A DNA stretch of 39,072 bases from Corynebacterium tuscaniense. GTDB taxonomy: Bacteria; Actinomycetota; Actinomycetes; Mycobacteriales; Mycobacteriaceae. Below the pieces are notes generated by a model that was given only the letters and a program-made list of their open reading frames with translations, was not told where the DNA came from and ran no database searches. Of the stretch, positions 24,562 to 32,076 are shown in pieces (the first letter of the stretch is position 1; every line of letters starts with the position of its first letter). The DNA lies in assembly GCF_008693065.1 (NCBI RefSeq), contig NZ_VXKH01000011.1, forward strand, positions 1 through 39,072, written 5' to 3'. The translations under genes were made by a program, and so were the position numbers.

Positions 24562-25152
24562 CTAGCCCCAGAGGTCAGAAGCATTCACGCCGAAGGAATA
24601 AAGCGCCCGGCGCAGCAGGGGCAGGGACAGGCCGATGACGCTGGTTTGGTCGCCTTCAATGGAGTCGATGAACCAGCCGCCGAGGGCTTCCAACGTGAAC
24701 GCGCCGGCGCATTCGAGGGGTTCTCCGGAGTGGGCGTAGGCCTCAATGTCTGCGTCGGAGACGTCGCCAAACCGGATGCGGGTGGACACGGTGTCCACGA
24801 CCCATGTGCCGTTAAATCCAATGGCGTGGCCGGTGACTAGCTCGGCGGTGCGACCACGCTGGGCCTTCCACCGGCGGATGGTTTCTTCGACGGTGTGGGG
24901 CTTGCCTTGGAGGGTGCCGCCCAGAAGCAGCATCGAATCGCAGCCCACCACGATGTCACCGGGGTATTTCGCAGCCACGGCGTCGGCTTTGGCGCGGGCG
25001 AGGGTGGTCACAGTCGTGGCGGGGGAGGCATCACCGAGGGAGGTAATGATCGCGTCCTCATCTACATGCGCCGGATGTTGGAGAGGCTCGACCCCGGCGT
25101 TGCGCAGAATCATCAGCCGCGACGGGGACTGGGAGGCAAGAACAAGGCGCAT
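24562..25152 (-). CDS. maf: Maf-family nucleotide pyrophosphatase
   Basis: 196-residue Maf/YhdE-type protein, a cytoplasmic nucleoside triphosphate pyrophosphatase acting on non-canonical or modified nucleotides; older annotation calls it septum formation inhibitor. Family motifs: LVLASQSPSRLMILRNAGV at the N-terminus (S-x-x-R motif), VVGCDSMLLLGGTLQGKP (about 67-84) with the catalytic Asp region, and GDQTSVIGLSLPLLRRAL at the C-terminus. The length is normal. Its ATG overlaps the accE stop by one base (TAATG), so it is coupled to accE, an arrangement conserved in Corynebacterium. Confidence 0.93.
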   Translation of the reverse strand: MRLVLASQSPSRLMILRNAGVEPLQHPAHVDEDAIITSLGDASPATTVTTLARAKADAVAAKYPGDIVVGCDSMLLLGGTLQGKPHTVEETIRRWKAQRGRTAELVTGHAIGFNGTWVVDTVSTRIRFGDVSDADIEAYAHSGEPLECAGAFTLEALGGWFIDSIEGDQTSVIGLSLPLLRRALYSFGVNASDLWG

Positions 25153-25358
25153 TAGAACAACGTCTGCGAGTTAAACGCGGACGGGTTGAACACCACTGGG
25201 CCGTGGTTGCGCGTGGCAGGGCGGCCCCACAGGTTGCGGTGGCCACCGCCGGTGCGGGACTTCGCCTCCTGCTGTAGGTCCGTGAGCACCTGGGTCAGCG
25301 CGGCGAGTTCTTCCTCAGTGGGGTTGCCCTTCACCACCGTGAAAAGTGGATTGGTCAT
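25152..25358 (-). CDS. accE: Acyl-CoA carboxylase epsilon subunit
   Basis: 68-residue small subunit that stabilises AccBC-AccD complexes in actinobacteria. The N-terminal FTVVKGNPTEEELAALTQVLTDL is the defining family segment, and the C-terminal half is rich in Arg, Gly and aromatics (GHRNLWGRPATRNHGP), as usual. The ATG has AGGAG five bases upstream. Sits between accD and maf on the same strand, coupled to maf by overlap and 57 bases after accD. Confidence 0.92.
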   Translation of the reverse strand: MTNPLFTVVKGNPTEEELAALTQVLTDLQQEAKSRTGGGHRNLWGRPATRNHGPVVFNPSAFNSQTLF

Positions 25359-25415
25359 GCTAGCTCCTAACGCTCCTTATCCTTACGACATCCTTACGAC
25401 ATCCTTGCAGCATCT

Positions 25416-26933
25416 TTACAGCGGAATGTTGCCGTGCTTCTTCGGAATGGCGTAGACCACCTTGCGTTCAAGGAGGCGCAGCGCTTCGGTGACATGGGTG
25501 CGGGTTTGGGATGGTTCGATGACAGCGTCAACGAGGCCGCGCTCCGTGGCAACGTAGGGGGTCAGGTGGGAGGCAGCGTACTCGTCCGCGTCGACGCCGA
25601 GTTGCTCGGCGGCAGTTGTGGCATCCGCGAGAGCGATCTGCGCTGTGGGCCATGCAAAGACCATGTCGGCGCCCAGGTCCTTCGAACCCATGAGGACGTA
25701 GGACGGACCGATCGCGCGACGGAGGATCACGGTGATCTTGCCCACCTGGGCTTCGGCGTATGCGAATGCAAGGCCAGCACCGTGCTTTGCGGAGGCGAGG
25801 TGTTCTTCCTCCTCAGAGGGGAAGAATCCAGGGGAGTCAACGAACTCGACGATGGGCAGGTTGAAGGAATCACACACGCGGATGAAGGCGGCAGCCTTCG
25901 TTGCCGCAGCGTGGTCTAGGCAGCCGGCGAGGACGCTCGGCTGGTTAGCCACGATGCCCACGGCACGGCCGGAGATGTGGGCGAAGCCGGTGACAACATT
26001 GTCGGCGTAGCCACGGCTGAGTTCCATCAGCCCCTTGTCTGTGATGCGGTTGATCACATCGCGGACATCGTAGGACGCGGCAACGCTGTCCGGGATGAAG
26101 GAGTCCAGGTCAGAAGTGTCTGGCTCCGTCGTGTTCTCGTTGAGGGGGGAGGCCGCACGGTTGTTTTCCGGCAGGAATGCCACCAGGTCTCGTACGGTCT
26201 GAACCGCCTCAAGGTCACTCGGTGCGGTCAGGTGCGCCATGCCGGTGATCTGGGAGTGAACATCAGCGCTACCCAGGGACTTCGCGGTTGCTACACGGCG
26301 TGTCACCTTGGTTACCGCGGACACGGAGGTCAGGTGCATCGTGGCGGTTTTCACCATGACGGTGAGGTCACTCAGCGGCACCAGCAGCGCCGGCAGGGAT
26401 GCCACTTCGCCGGCGATGATAGAGATTTGCGGCACAACGCCGGAAGCCTCCGTCGCCTTACGTAGAATTCGCGCGGACATCGCGGCGGTGACTACGCCTT
26501 CTTGCAGGCGCGCACCCGTCGAGTCATGGATCGCGATGACAGGCACACCCGTCTTAATCGCCAGATCGTAGATTTTCAGGATCTTCTCGGCGTACACCTC
26601 CCCCAACTGGCCGTTGAAGATGGAGGAGTCGTGGGCGTAGAAGGTGACCCGTCGCCCGTCGATAAGCCCGTAGCCTGTCACAACACCATCGGTAGCCGGC
26701 TTGATGCGATCCAAGCCGTAATCCTCCACGCGGTGGCGCGCAAGCGCATCAGTTTCCACAAAAGTGTCAGTATCCAGCAGCGCCTCAATACGCTGGCGGG
26801 CTGTTGAAATACCCTGCTCACCTGCGGAGCGGGCAGCTTCACTGCCCATCGGCTCACGTGCCTCCGCCAAACGATTACGTAAATCCGCAATCTTGCCGGA
26901 GGTGGTGGTCATATCGGGTTTCTTATCGGTCAT
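25416..26933 (-). CDS. accD2: Acyl-CoA carboxylase beta subunit (carboxyltransferase), active-site-degenerate
   Basis: 505-residue carboxyltransferase-family protein in the position of C. glutamicum dtsR2/accD2. The fold-defining parts are kept: LARHRVEDYGLD, GARLQEGV (140-147), PYDVRDVI-like SYDVRDVI, GIVANQP (326-332) and a C-terminal KKHGNIPL. However, the N-domain oxyanion segment, normally C/A-A-G-G-x-x-Y, reads GEVASLPAL (175-183). The C-domain one, normally Y-G-G-A-Y, reads AIGPSY (407-412), and the following MGAxGAV segment is ADATTAA (436-442). The protein is also about 30 residues shorter than usual around that point. It is probably not a competent carboxyltransferase by itself and may be a structural partner of another AccD (inference). 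ATG with GAGG four bases upstream. Confidence 0.85.
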   Translation of the reverse strand: MTDKKPDMTTTSGKIADLRNRLAEAREPMGSEAARSAGEQGISTARQRIEALLDTDTFVETDALARHRVEDYGLDRIKPATDGVVTGYGLIDGRRVTFYAHDSSIFNGQLGEVYAEKILKIYDLAIKTGVPVIAIHDSTGARLQEGVVTAAMSARILRKATEASGVVPQISIIAGEVASLPALLVPLSDLTVMVKTATMHLTSVSAVTKVTRRVATAKSLGSADVHSQITGMAHLTAPSDLEAVQTVRDLVAFLPENNRAASPLNENTTEPDTSDLDSFIPDSVAASYDVRDVINRITDKGLMELSRGYADNVVTGFAHISGRAVGIVANQPSVLAGCLDHAAATKAAAFIRVCDSFNLPIVEFVDSPGFFPSEEEEHLASAKHGAGLAFAYAEAQVGKITVILRRAIGPSYVLMGSKDLGADMVFAWPTAQIALADATTAAEQLGVDADEYAASHLTPYVATERGLVDAVIEPSQTRTHVTEALRLLERKVVYAIPKKHGNIPL

Positions 26934-27058
26934 AGCGCCTCAGTCTACGGTTTAGCTGTGAATAGATCAGGTCCTACACGGTCTATCGCGCCGCGCGCCC
27001 GCGATGTTTCGCGGATTGCTTATCGACGCCCCCCCTTCGGCCTGCGCCAAAAGTCAGC

Positions 27059-27535
27059 TTACTTTTGCCCTAGATCAAAAGCCGTGACTCCGGAGAGGCT
27101 TGTTGGGTCAAGGCGTGTGGTGATGCCGACCCTGTTCCAAGCGTTGATGGTGACAATAGCCATGAGGAGATCCCGTGCACCCTTCTCACCATGTAGTTCC
27201 TCCACGCGCTCCCACAGTGAATCCGGCACAGATTCTTCGCCGTGGATCTTGGTTACTGCATCTGTGAGCTCAAGTGCTGCACGTTCCTTTTCAGAAAAGG
27301 CGTCTGGGAAATCAGTCCAGTTCTCGGTTCGGGTGATTTTTTCCTCTGACCAACCGCCCTTTCGTGCATCGCGACGATGCATTGCCAGGCAGTAAACACA
27401 TTGGTTCAGAGCAGAGGCCCGAAGTTGCACGAGGTGGGAGAAGTCCTTTGCCACGCGCGCACGAACATATGTTTCCAGTCCGAGCATGGGGGCGTAAGCG
27501 ACTTTTGGAATGGGTTTCCGTTTATGTGTTGCCAT
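27059..27535 (-). CDS. AhpD-like carboxymuconolactone decarboxylase family protein
   Basis: 158 residues with the alkylhydroperoxidase core RASALNQCVYCLAMHRRDARKGGWSEEKI (about 40-70), in which Cys-x-x-Cys and a following His (CVYCLAMH) are the redox and proton-relay residues of AhpD. Likely a cytoplasmic peroxidase or peroxidase-like protein; true carboxymuconolactone decarboxylases lack the CxxC. ALELTDAVTKIHGEESVPDSLW is typical of this subgroup. No good ribosome binding site before the ATG. It stands in the place where C. glutamicum has dtsR1, upstream of accD2. Confidence 0.87.
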   Translation of the reverse strand: MATHKRKPIPKVAYAPMLGLETYVRARVAKDFSHLVQLRASALNQCVYCLAMHRRDARKGGWSEEKITRTENWTDFPDAFSEKERAALELTDAVTKIHGEESVPDSLWERVEELHGEKGARDLLMAIVTINAWNRVGITTRLDPTSLSGVTAFDLGQK

Positions 27536-27579
27536 GGGGCGACTCTACGCTTCTTGGAGATAGTTGGGCTGGCCCACGT

Positions 27580-28257
27580 TTACCCATCATGCCCCAACAA
27601 GAACTTCGCCTTTTGATCGTTCCAGCGCGCACTGAATTCACTGCCGTTGCCACTGACCGGCACCATCGACCCGTCACGTGGTTCGATGGTGGCGGTGAAG
27701 TGTGCGGTGATGCCTTCGGCGGTGGAACGTGTGCGCTCACCCCAGATGAATTCGACGGCGCCATCGGGGGTGGTGGTGACGCTTTCGACGCGGGTGAACA
27801 GGGTCATGTCGTCGACCGGTTCGCCGTGGACGTAGAAAGCAATGCCGTCTGTCATGGACGCACCAGTGTGTGCAGGGCGCTCTGCGTCGCCGAGGCCACC
27901 ACGGAAGATGATCCAGCTGATGGGCGCACACGGGTCGTAGTGGTTCTCAATGTCGCCGATCCAGAAATTGTTGTCATCCCAGTCCCGTGCTGGCATGCGC
28001 CCGGGGGCCTCGTGATTCGGGTACTGCTCCCGCGGGTCCTTCGGTAGGGAAGCGCACTTCTCCGGTTTGGGTTTCTCCTCGGTGGATTCGTCGGCCGTGG
28101 CTTCTGTCGTGGTGGAATCCCCGGATGCGTCGGCGCTAGCAACAGTGGTGAGCGCAGGCTGGTCGAGGTTCTCATCAGATGTGGTGCAACCGGCGAGCAC
28201 ACCTCCCGCCAGCAGAATGGAAACAGCCAGGGCAGCAACGCGGAATCGGGACTTCAT
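27580..28257 (-). CDS. LppP/LprE-family lipoprotein
   Basis: 225-residue predicted secreted lipoprotein. Signal peptide MKSRFRVAALAVSILLAGG and lipobox LAGC with Cys24 for lipid attachment, then a Thr/Ser/Glu/Asp-rich linker (about 25-65), then the mature domain beginning KCASLPKDPREQYP. DPCAPISWIIFRGG (about 108-121) is the recognisable LppP/LprE motif. Cys68 and Cys110 could form a disulfide. Function unknown; mycobacterial members are envelope lipoproteins. There is no Shine-Dalgarno sequence, and a TACACT element lies eight bases upstream of the ATG, suggesting a nearly leaderless mRNA. Confidence 0.85.
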   Translation of the reverse strand: MKSRFRVAALAVSILLAGGVLAGCTTSDENLDQPALTTVASADASGDSTTTEATADESTEEKPKPEKCASLPKDPREQYPNHEAPGRMPARDWDDNNFWIGDIENHYDPCAPISWIIFRGGLGDAERPAHTGASMTDGIAFYVHGEPVDDMTLFTRVESVTTTPDGAVEFIWGERTRSTAEGITAHFTATIEPRDGSMVPVSGNGSEFSARWNDQKAKFLLGHDG

Positions 28258-28258
28258 G

Positions 28259-28271
28259 CTGCACCAGTGTA
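28259..28271 (-). promoter_or_regulatory. Candidate near-leaderless promoter of the LppP/LprE gene
   Basis: On the minus strand TACACT (28271 to 28266) fits TAnnnT and predicts a transcript start near 28259, two bases before the ATG, which has no ribosome binding site. The same hexamer is used at the leaderless PucR start. Confidence 0.4.
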
Positions 28272-28297
28272 ATGGAGCGCCTGCCCCCTGAGCAGGT

Positions 28298-30079
28298 TCA
28301 CAGGCCCCACTCAGCGAAGGCCTCGTTGACCAACGGGTGGCTACCGAATTCAGCTTTCAACCTGCCAACCTGAAAGCTCCACTCTGGTTCGGTGTCCAAC
28401 GAGCCTACGGCCTCTCGCGCGGTTTTCTGGAGCATCATTATCTGGTCCATCAGCCACTTGACTGTCATGCTGGCCACCGCCATTGATTCCTGGTTCAGCA
28501 CAACGGACATCAGTTCGCGGTAGTGCACAAATATCACGCTCAACGCCCACACTGGGTCGTACTTCAATCCGACATCTTCCGCGAAGTGTGCCGCCCGGGA
28601 CGCGCTGGGGGAACCACTGTTGATGATCTCAAAGCCGACGTCGAAACGCCCGAACTGTGTTGCCGCCAGCAGCGTGTAATCCGGGTTTGTAGCTACGGCC
28701 TCCACAGACTGCAACACGAAAATGGCGTCGGCGAAGTCCACGCCAGGGCACTGCATGAAAAGACGGAAATTGTCTATGGATGGCTCCTTTTCAAAGCAAT
28801 AACGGAGATACATCCGCGTACCTTCATCACCGAAGTACTCGCCGGCAGCGTTAAAGAGCATTGTCGGTGAAAATTCCACTGGATCTGCACTATCTAGAGC
28901 TGCAGTGACCAGCTTCTCTGCATCCAAAACCATCCCATTTTTCCGGTAGAAGCCCAGCAGCGCGTCATAGTTGCCGCACTCTGCGCACAGTCGCTTGACC
29001 TCGTGCATGTCGTCGCGCACCAAGGCAACCTGGATCTCCAGTGGCACGATCTTCTCTGGTTGCTGGGAGCTGCGTTTGTGAGCTTCAGTCATGAGGGCGT
29101 CCAATGCATCACTATCTAACAAATCTGCATAATCACTGATGGATGGATGCAGGTAAACACCTGGTGCGAAAACTGCGCCGATAATCCAGTCAATCACGTG
29201 GCTTGAAGGTGGCTGGGAGGCTCGGGCCACGGCAACGTGGTGCGCGTACAGCTGCTCCAGTGCCCGCACCACAGGTCCGGTGGGCAGCGCAGTGTGCTGC
29301 GTCCAGGTGATGGTGTTGAAAATGAGATTTTCCAGTGCGCATAGGAGCTTAAGCTGGTCATTTTGGTCGGACGTTTGATCAGCGTGACTGCGGATCAGAT
29401 TTCCCGTGTACTCCAGCTGGCTGGCGATACGTTCCACATTGTCATCGGTGTAGGCCTTTTCGAACAGAACGCGTGTGATTTCAATTTCATATTGCAGCGC
29501 CTCATACCCAGGTAATGGCCGGGCGGAGAACGGCAGGATAAGTTGGGTGACTGCTGGTTCTACCAGCGGATTTATGTGCCTCAGCGTATTGAGTACTTTC
29601 AGTAGATCGTGCCTGCTCATCACCTCTAGCGTGTTGGTGACCACATCCCTCGTGTCTACCACCACATCGCCATATCGCTGGGTCGGCTCAACCTCGTACT
29701 CGTCTTCATTTTCATCGAGCAGCCGGGCACTCAATGCCCATTCGGGCTGCCGTATTAACCGCAGCGCCACCGCCACTGCATGCTTGCACCATGTGTGCGG
29801 CACGGGGCAGGTGCATTGCACGTCGAGCCGATCCGCCACATTTGCACCGTCGTCCAGCACAAGGCTGAAAATAACCACCCACACATCCGTGCCCACTACC
29901 TGAGCGACAAAAGAGGACCCCTTTCGCGCCAGTGCAGTCATCTCAATATTTAGGATTTCATCGGCCCGCTTGAAGCTTTGCGCATCGGCTAACGCTTCAA
30001 TACCCGCCTCGCCGAGGCCCTGGATATGTTCCACCACGTTCGCTTTCATGCCTTTCACGCTACAGCGCAGGTACGACAT
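28298..30079 (-). CDS. SWIM zinc-finger domain protein
   Basis: 593 residues. A SWIM zinc finger C-x-C-xn-C-x-H is seen as CTCPVPHTWCKH (89-100, ligands C89, C91, C98, H100). SWIM fingers bind nucleic acid or protein. The remaining 490 residues look all-helical with no motif I recognise; there is no helicase core, so this is not a SWI2/SNF2 SWIM protein. Start ambiguous: ATG at 30079 has no ribosome binding site, and ATG at 30049 is preceded by GAAAGG but with one base of spacing. It follows the ECF sigma gene by 59 bases on the same strand and may be the last gene of that unit. Function unknown. Confidence 0.8.
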   Translation of the reverse strand: MSYLRCSVKGMKANVVEHIQGLGEAGIEALADAQSFKRADEILNIEMTALARKGSSFVAQVVGTDVWVVIFSLVLDDGANVADRLDVQCTCPVPHTWCKHAVAVALRLIRQPEWALSARLLDENEDEYEVEPTQRYGDVVVDTRDVVTNTLEVMSRHDLLKVLNTLRHINPLVEPAVTQLILPFSARPLPGYEALQYEIEITRVLFEKAYTDDNVERIASQLEYTGNLIRSHADQTSDQNDQLKLLCALENLIFNTITWTQHTALPTGPVVRALEQLYAHHVAVARASQPPSSHVIDWIIGAVFAPGVYLHPSISDYADLLDSDALDALMTEAHKRSSQQPEKIVPLEIQVALVRDDMHEVKRLCAECGNYDALLGFYRKNGMVLDAEKLVTAALDSADPVEFSPTMLFNAAGEYFGDEGTRMYLRYCFEKEPSIDNFRLFMQCPGVDFADAIFVLQSVEAVATNPDYTLLAATQFGRFDVGFEIINSGSPSASRAAHFAEDVGLKYDPVWALSVIFVHYRELMSVVLNQESMAVASMTVKWLMDQIMMLQKTAREAVGSLDTEPEWSFQVGRLKAEFGSHPLVNEAFAEWGL

Positions 30080-30138
30080 GGGTTCTGAACTGTGTGAACG
30101 GGGGTGTTGCTTATCGGCGAAGCCAGGGGTATTCCACG

Positions 30139-30684
30139 CTAGCCCTGCAGCAACTCGCGGAGGCTCTTGCGTGCCCGATGCACGCGAACTTTGGTAGCAG
30201 ACAGCGATGAGCCTTGGTGTTCGGCGATTTCAGCGAGGGTGAGACCGGCGATTTCGGCGAGGATGAGGGCTTCGCGGGAGTCGTCGGGGAGGGAAGCCAG
30301 CGCGGTACTCAATGCGTCATTATCCGCAATAGCTTGTTCAAACTCGGCGACGGGATCGGCGATGTCGAAAGAGGGGGAGGCTTCTGATTCGGAGTCGCGC
30401 GGTGCGTCGAGGGAGACCGTTGGCTTGCGGCGACGCACAACCTCCAACGCGGTGTTGGAGGCAATGCGATACATCCATGTGCCAAAACCAGAATCACCGC
30501 GGAACGTGGGCAGGTTTTTCCATGCCAGGTACAGTGCCGCGGTGAAGGCGTCCTCCGCATCGTGGTGGTTGGTGGTGATGCGCAGGCAGACGTTGAAAAG
30601 TTTTCCTTCGTGCAGTTTCACCAGTTTGGCGAAGGCGGATTCATCGCCACCTTTCGCGTTCTGGAGAAGCTGGGACTCGGACAT
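30139..30684 (-). CDS. ECF-type RNA polymerase sigma factor
   Basis: 181-residue sigma-70 family factor of the extracytoplasmic-function class. Sigma-2 spans about 10-85 with FRGDSGFGTWMYRIASNTALEVVRRRK (region 2.4 promoter recognition). Sigma-4 spans about 120-178, ending in SSLSATKVRVHRARKSLRELL, the -35-reading helix-turn-helix. Start at 30684 chosen for GAAAG seven bases upstream and the standard ECF N-terminus; the longer frame is basic and lacks a domain. No anti-sigma gene follows. Three GTAACC-N18-TCTAA sites upstream of neighbouring same-strand genes are likely its promoters (inference). Subfamily (SigC-, SigD- or other) not assigned. Confidence 0.9.
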   Translation of the reverse strand: MSESQLLQNAKGGDESAFAKLVKLHEGKLFNVCLRITTNHHDAEDAFTAALYLAWKNLPTFRGDSGFGTWMYRIASNTALEVVRRRKPTVSLDAPRDSESEASPSFDIADPVAEFEQAIADNDALSTALASLPDDSREALILAEIAGLTLAEIAEHQGSSLSATKVRVHRARKSLRELLQG

Positions 30685-30792
30685 GACTACTTTCAGTGGG
30701 AACCGGGATGAACAAGTTACGCAAAAGAATACTGCAACATTGTTGCGCCGGGTGGAAGTATGGGTGGGTGCATGCCGTGGCAGGGGCACCCT

Positions 30793-31197
30793 TTACATGT
30801 CGTAGTCCCCGCTCAAGCCGGAATCCGGGCCAGCATCGGAACCGGAATCAAAGCTCGAATCAAAGCCGGAGGAGAAGTCCGTGCCCAACTCAGATCCCAG
30901 GTCAGCGCCCAGGTCCGGGTAGTCGAGGACGGGAGAATCGGAGGTGTCCGTGGAATCTGTCTCCGAAGATTCAACCGGCTCGGCGCCGGAGCCCGCGGAA
31001 TCAGAATCCAGGGCGCCGGCGTCCGTGTTATCGGTGTCCTCCTCCCCCGCGAAGGGGTCAAAGGTGTCCAGGTCGAAGGGGTCTTCGGTGGTGGGGACGA
31101 TGTCCAGGTTGTCCCACTCTGGCCATTCGTCGGTGGTGAAGGCTGTGTGGAGGGCGCGTTCAACGAGTCCTTCGGGGACGGGTTCTTGGTTCATCAT
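30793..31197 (-). CDS. Extremely acidic Asp/Ser-rich protein of unknown function
   Basis: 134 residues with about 25 Asp and 12 Glu against one Arg and no Lys. The first 20 residues (NQEPVPEGLVERALHTAF) could form a helix; the rest is low complexity with repeats of D-S/T and F-D-S-S. No signal peptide or membrane segment. The start has AAAGGAGG five bases upstream, a strong site, and is followed by a second ATG. Located between the Asp/Gly-repeat gene and the ECF sigma gene on the same strand. Such charge could mimic nucleic acid, bind calcium or bind the sigma factor; all of these are guesses. I do not recognise the family, though the mycobacterial iniBAC locus also has a small unusual protein (IniB) next to its dynamins. 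Confidence 0.75.
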   Translation of the reverse strand: MMNQEPVPEGLVERALHTAFTTDEWPEWDNLDIVPTTEDPFDLDTFDPFAGEEDTDNTDAGALDSDSAGSGAEPVESSETDSTDTSDSPVLDYPDLGADLGSELGTDFSSGFDSSFDSGSDAGPDSGLSGDYDM

Positions 31198-31262
31198 TGC
31201 GGCCTCCTTTCAGCCGGATTCGCTCTAAAGTGTCGCAAAGTACGGAGGGTACGCGGGTCACG

Positions 31263-31964
31263 TCAGAAGGAATCAGTGTAGTCAGTGTCCAGGTTATCTG
31301 CCGGGTTGTTCAGGTCCGTGTCAAGGGTGTTGTCCAGGGAGCCTGAGGCATCCTGCGGGTTGATGTAGTCGGCTACAGAGCCCAGACCGCCAGCGTAGTC
31401 ACCCGCCTGGATCACGGTTTCGAGGATGCCGTCGTTGTTGTCCAAGTCGGAGTGGATTTCATCAAAGTTGCCATCTCCATTGAGGTCAACCAGTTTGGTG
31501 TTTGCGTAGCCGTCGCCGTCAGTGTCGAGGGAAACCTGATCAACGTAGCCATCCCCGGTGGTGTCTTTGTACACCACATCGGTGATGCCGTCGCCGTCGA
31601 TGTCCACGCGGGATTCGACCACCTGGCCGTCCTCAATCAAGTCCTGTTGGAAGGTAGTGTTGGTCTTCGCGTCGACGTAGGCCACCGTGTCAGCAGCGCC
31701 GTCGTTGTCCGTGTCCACGGTGTAGGCCACGGTGCTGCTGTCGACCATCTCGCGCTGGGTTTCAAAGGTGCCGTCACCGTCGGCGTCAATCTCCTCGAGG
31801 GTGATGTCGCCCTTGCCGTCCAGGTGGAAGACGTGTGCGTTGCCGTCGTGGTCAACACCGTGGATGAGGTCGTTCGTGCCGTCCGCGTCGATGTCGCGTG
31901 CACTGAGGTAGCCGAAGTCTTCCGGGTTGAGCTCTGGGAGGTTGATGTTGTTGTCGCCGCTCAT
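31263..31964 (-). CDS. Asp/Gly-rich calcium-binding-like repeat protein (DUF6802-like)
   Basis: 233 residues made largely of about eight repeats of the type D-x-D-G-D-G-x-x-D (for example DIDADGTND, DADGDGTFE, DTDNDGAAD, DIDGDGITD, DTDGDGYAN, DLNGDGNFD), as in calcium-binding EF-hand-like or FG-GAP/dockerin loops. The pattern resembles the corynebacterial DUF6802 group. No signal peptide is visible, so it would be cytoplasmic unless exported in another way. Start MSGDNN at 31964 chosen for AAAGGA about eight bases upstream; a TTG six codons earlier is less likely. First gene after the ECF-type promoter at 32007-32035, followed by the acidic protein and the sigma gene. Confidence 0.78.
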   Translation of the reverse strand: MSGDNNINLPELNPEDFGYLSARDIDADGTNDLIHGVDHDGNAHVFHLDGKGDITLEEIDADGDGTFETQREMVDSSTVAYTVDTDNDGAADTVAYVDAKTNTTFQQDLIEDGQVVESRVDIDGDGITDVVYKDTTGDGYVDQVSLDTDGDGYANTKLVDLNGDGNFDEIHSDLDNNDGILETVIQAGDYAGGLGSVADYINPQDASGSLDNTLDTDLNNPADNLDTDYTDSF

Positions 31965-32006
31965 GATGGGTTCCTTTCTCAAGGGGTTGTGGTTGCTTAC
32001 ATATCT

Positions 32007-32035
32007 TTAGATGCGGCTGGCGCCCGGATGGTTAC
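32007..32035 (-). promoter_or_regulatory. ECF-type promoter A (upstream of Asp/Gly-repeat gene)
   Basis: On the minus strand ATGTAACC (-35, GTAACC at 32035-32030), 18 bases, TCTAA (32011-32007, -10 core CATCTAA). Same elements and exact spacing as promoters B and C. The gene start at 31964 leaves a leader of about 35 bases. Confidence 0.7.
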
Positions 32036-32057
32036 ATCCAGGCGCCAATTATTTTTT
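32018..32057 (+). terminator. Strong hairpin with T-tract on the plus strand
   Basis: Arms TGGCGCCCGGATG (32018-32030) and CATCCAGGCGCCA (32035-32047), 12 of 13 paired, loop GTTA, then ATT-A-TTTTTT ending at 32057. Reads as an intrinsic terminator in the plus direction, though no plus-strand gene precedes it. On the minus strand it follows the Hsp70 gene and its loop contains the core of promoter A. Confidence 0.6.
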
Positions 32058-32076
32058 AGAAGGTTCTTTCCGCAGG

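Noticed and set aside
6158..30119. TTGCTTATCGACG at 6158-6170 and 27016-27028, and a near copy at 30107-30119, all intergenic on the plus strand
   Set aside because: A 13-base exact repeat is expected several times by chance in 39 kb; position in gaps is suggestive but not enough.
30684..30730. GTAACT upstream of the sigma gene as a fourth ECF promoter
   Set aside because: At the 18-base distance the sequence is CTGAA rather than TCTAA and the preceding ATG is absent; too weak.
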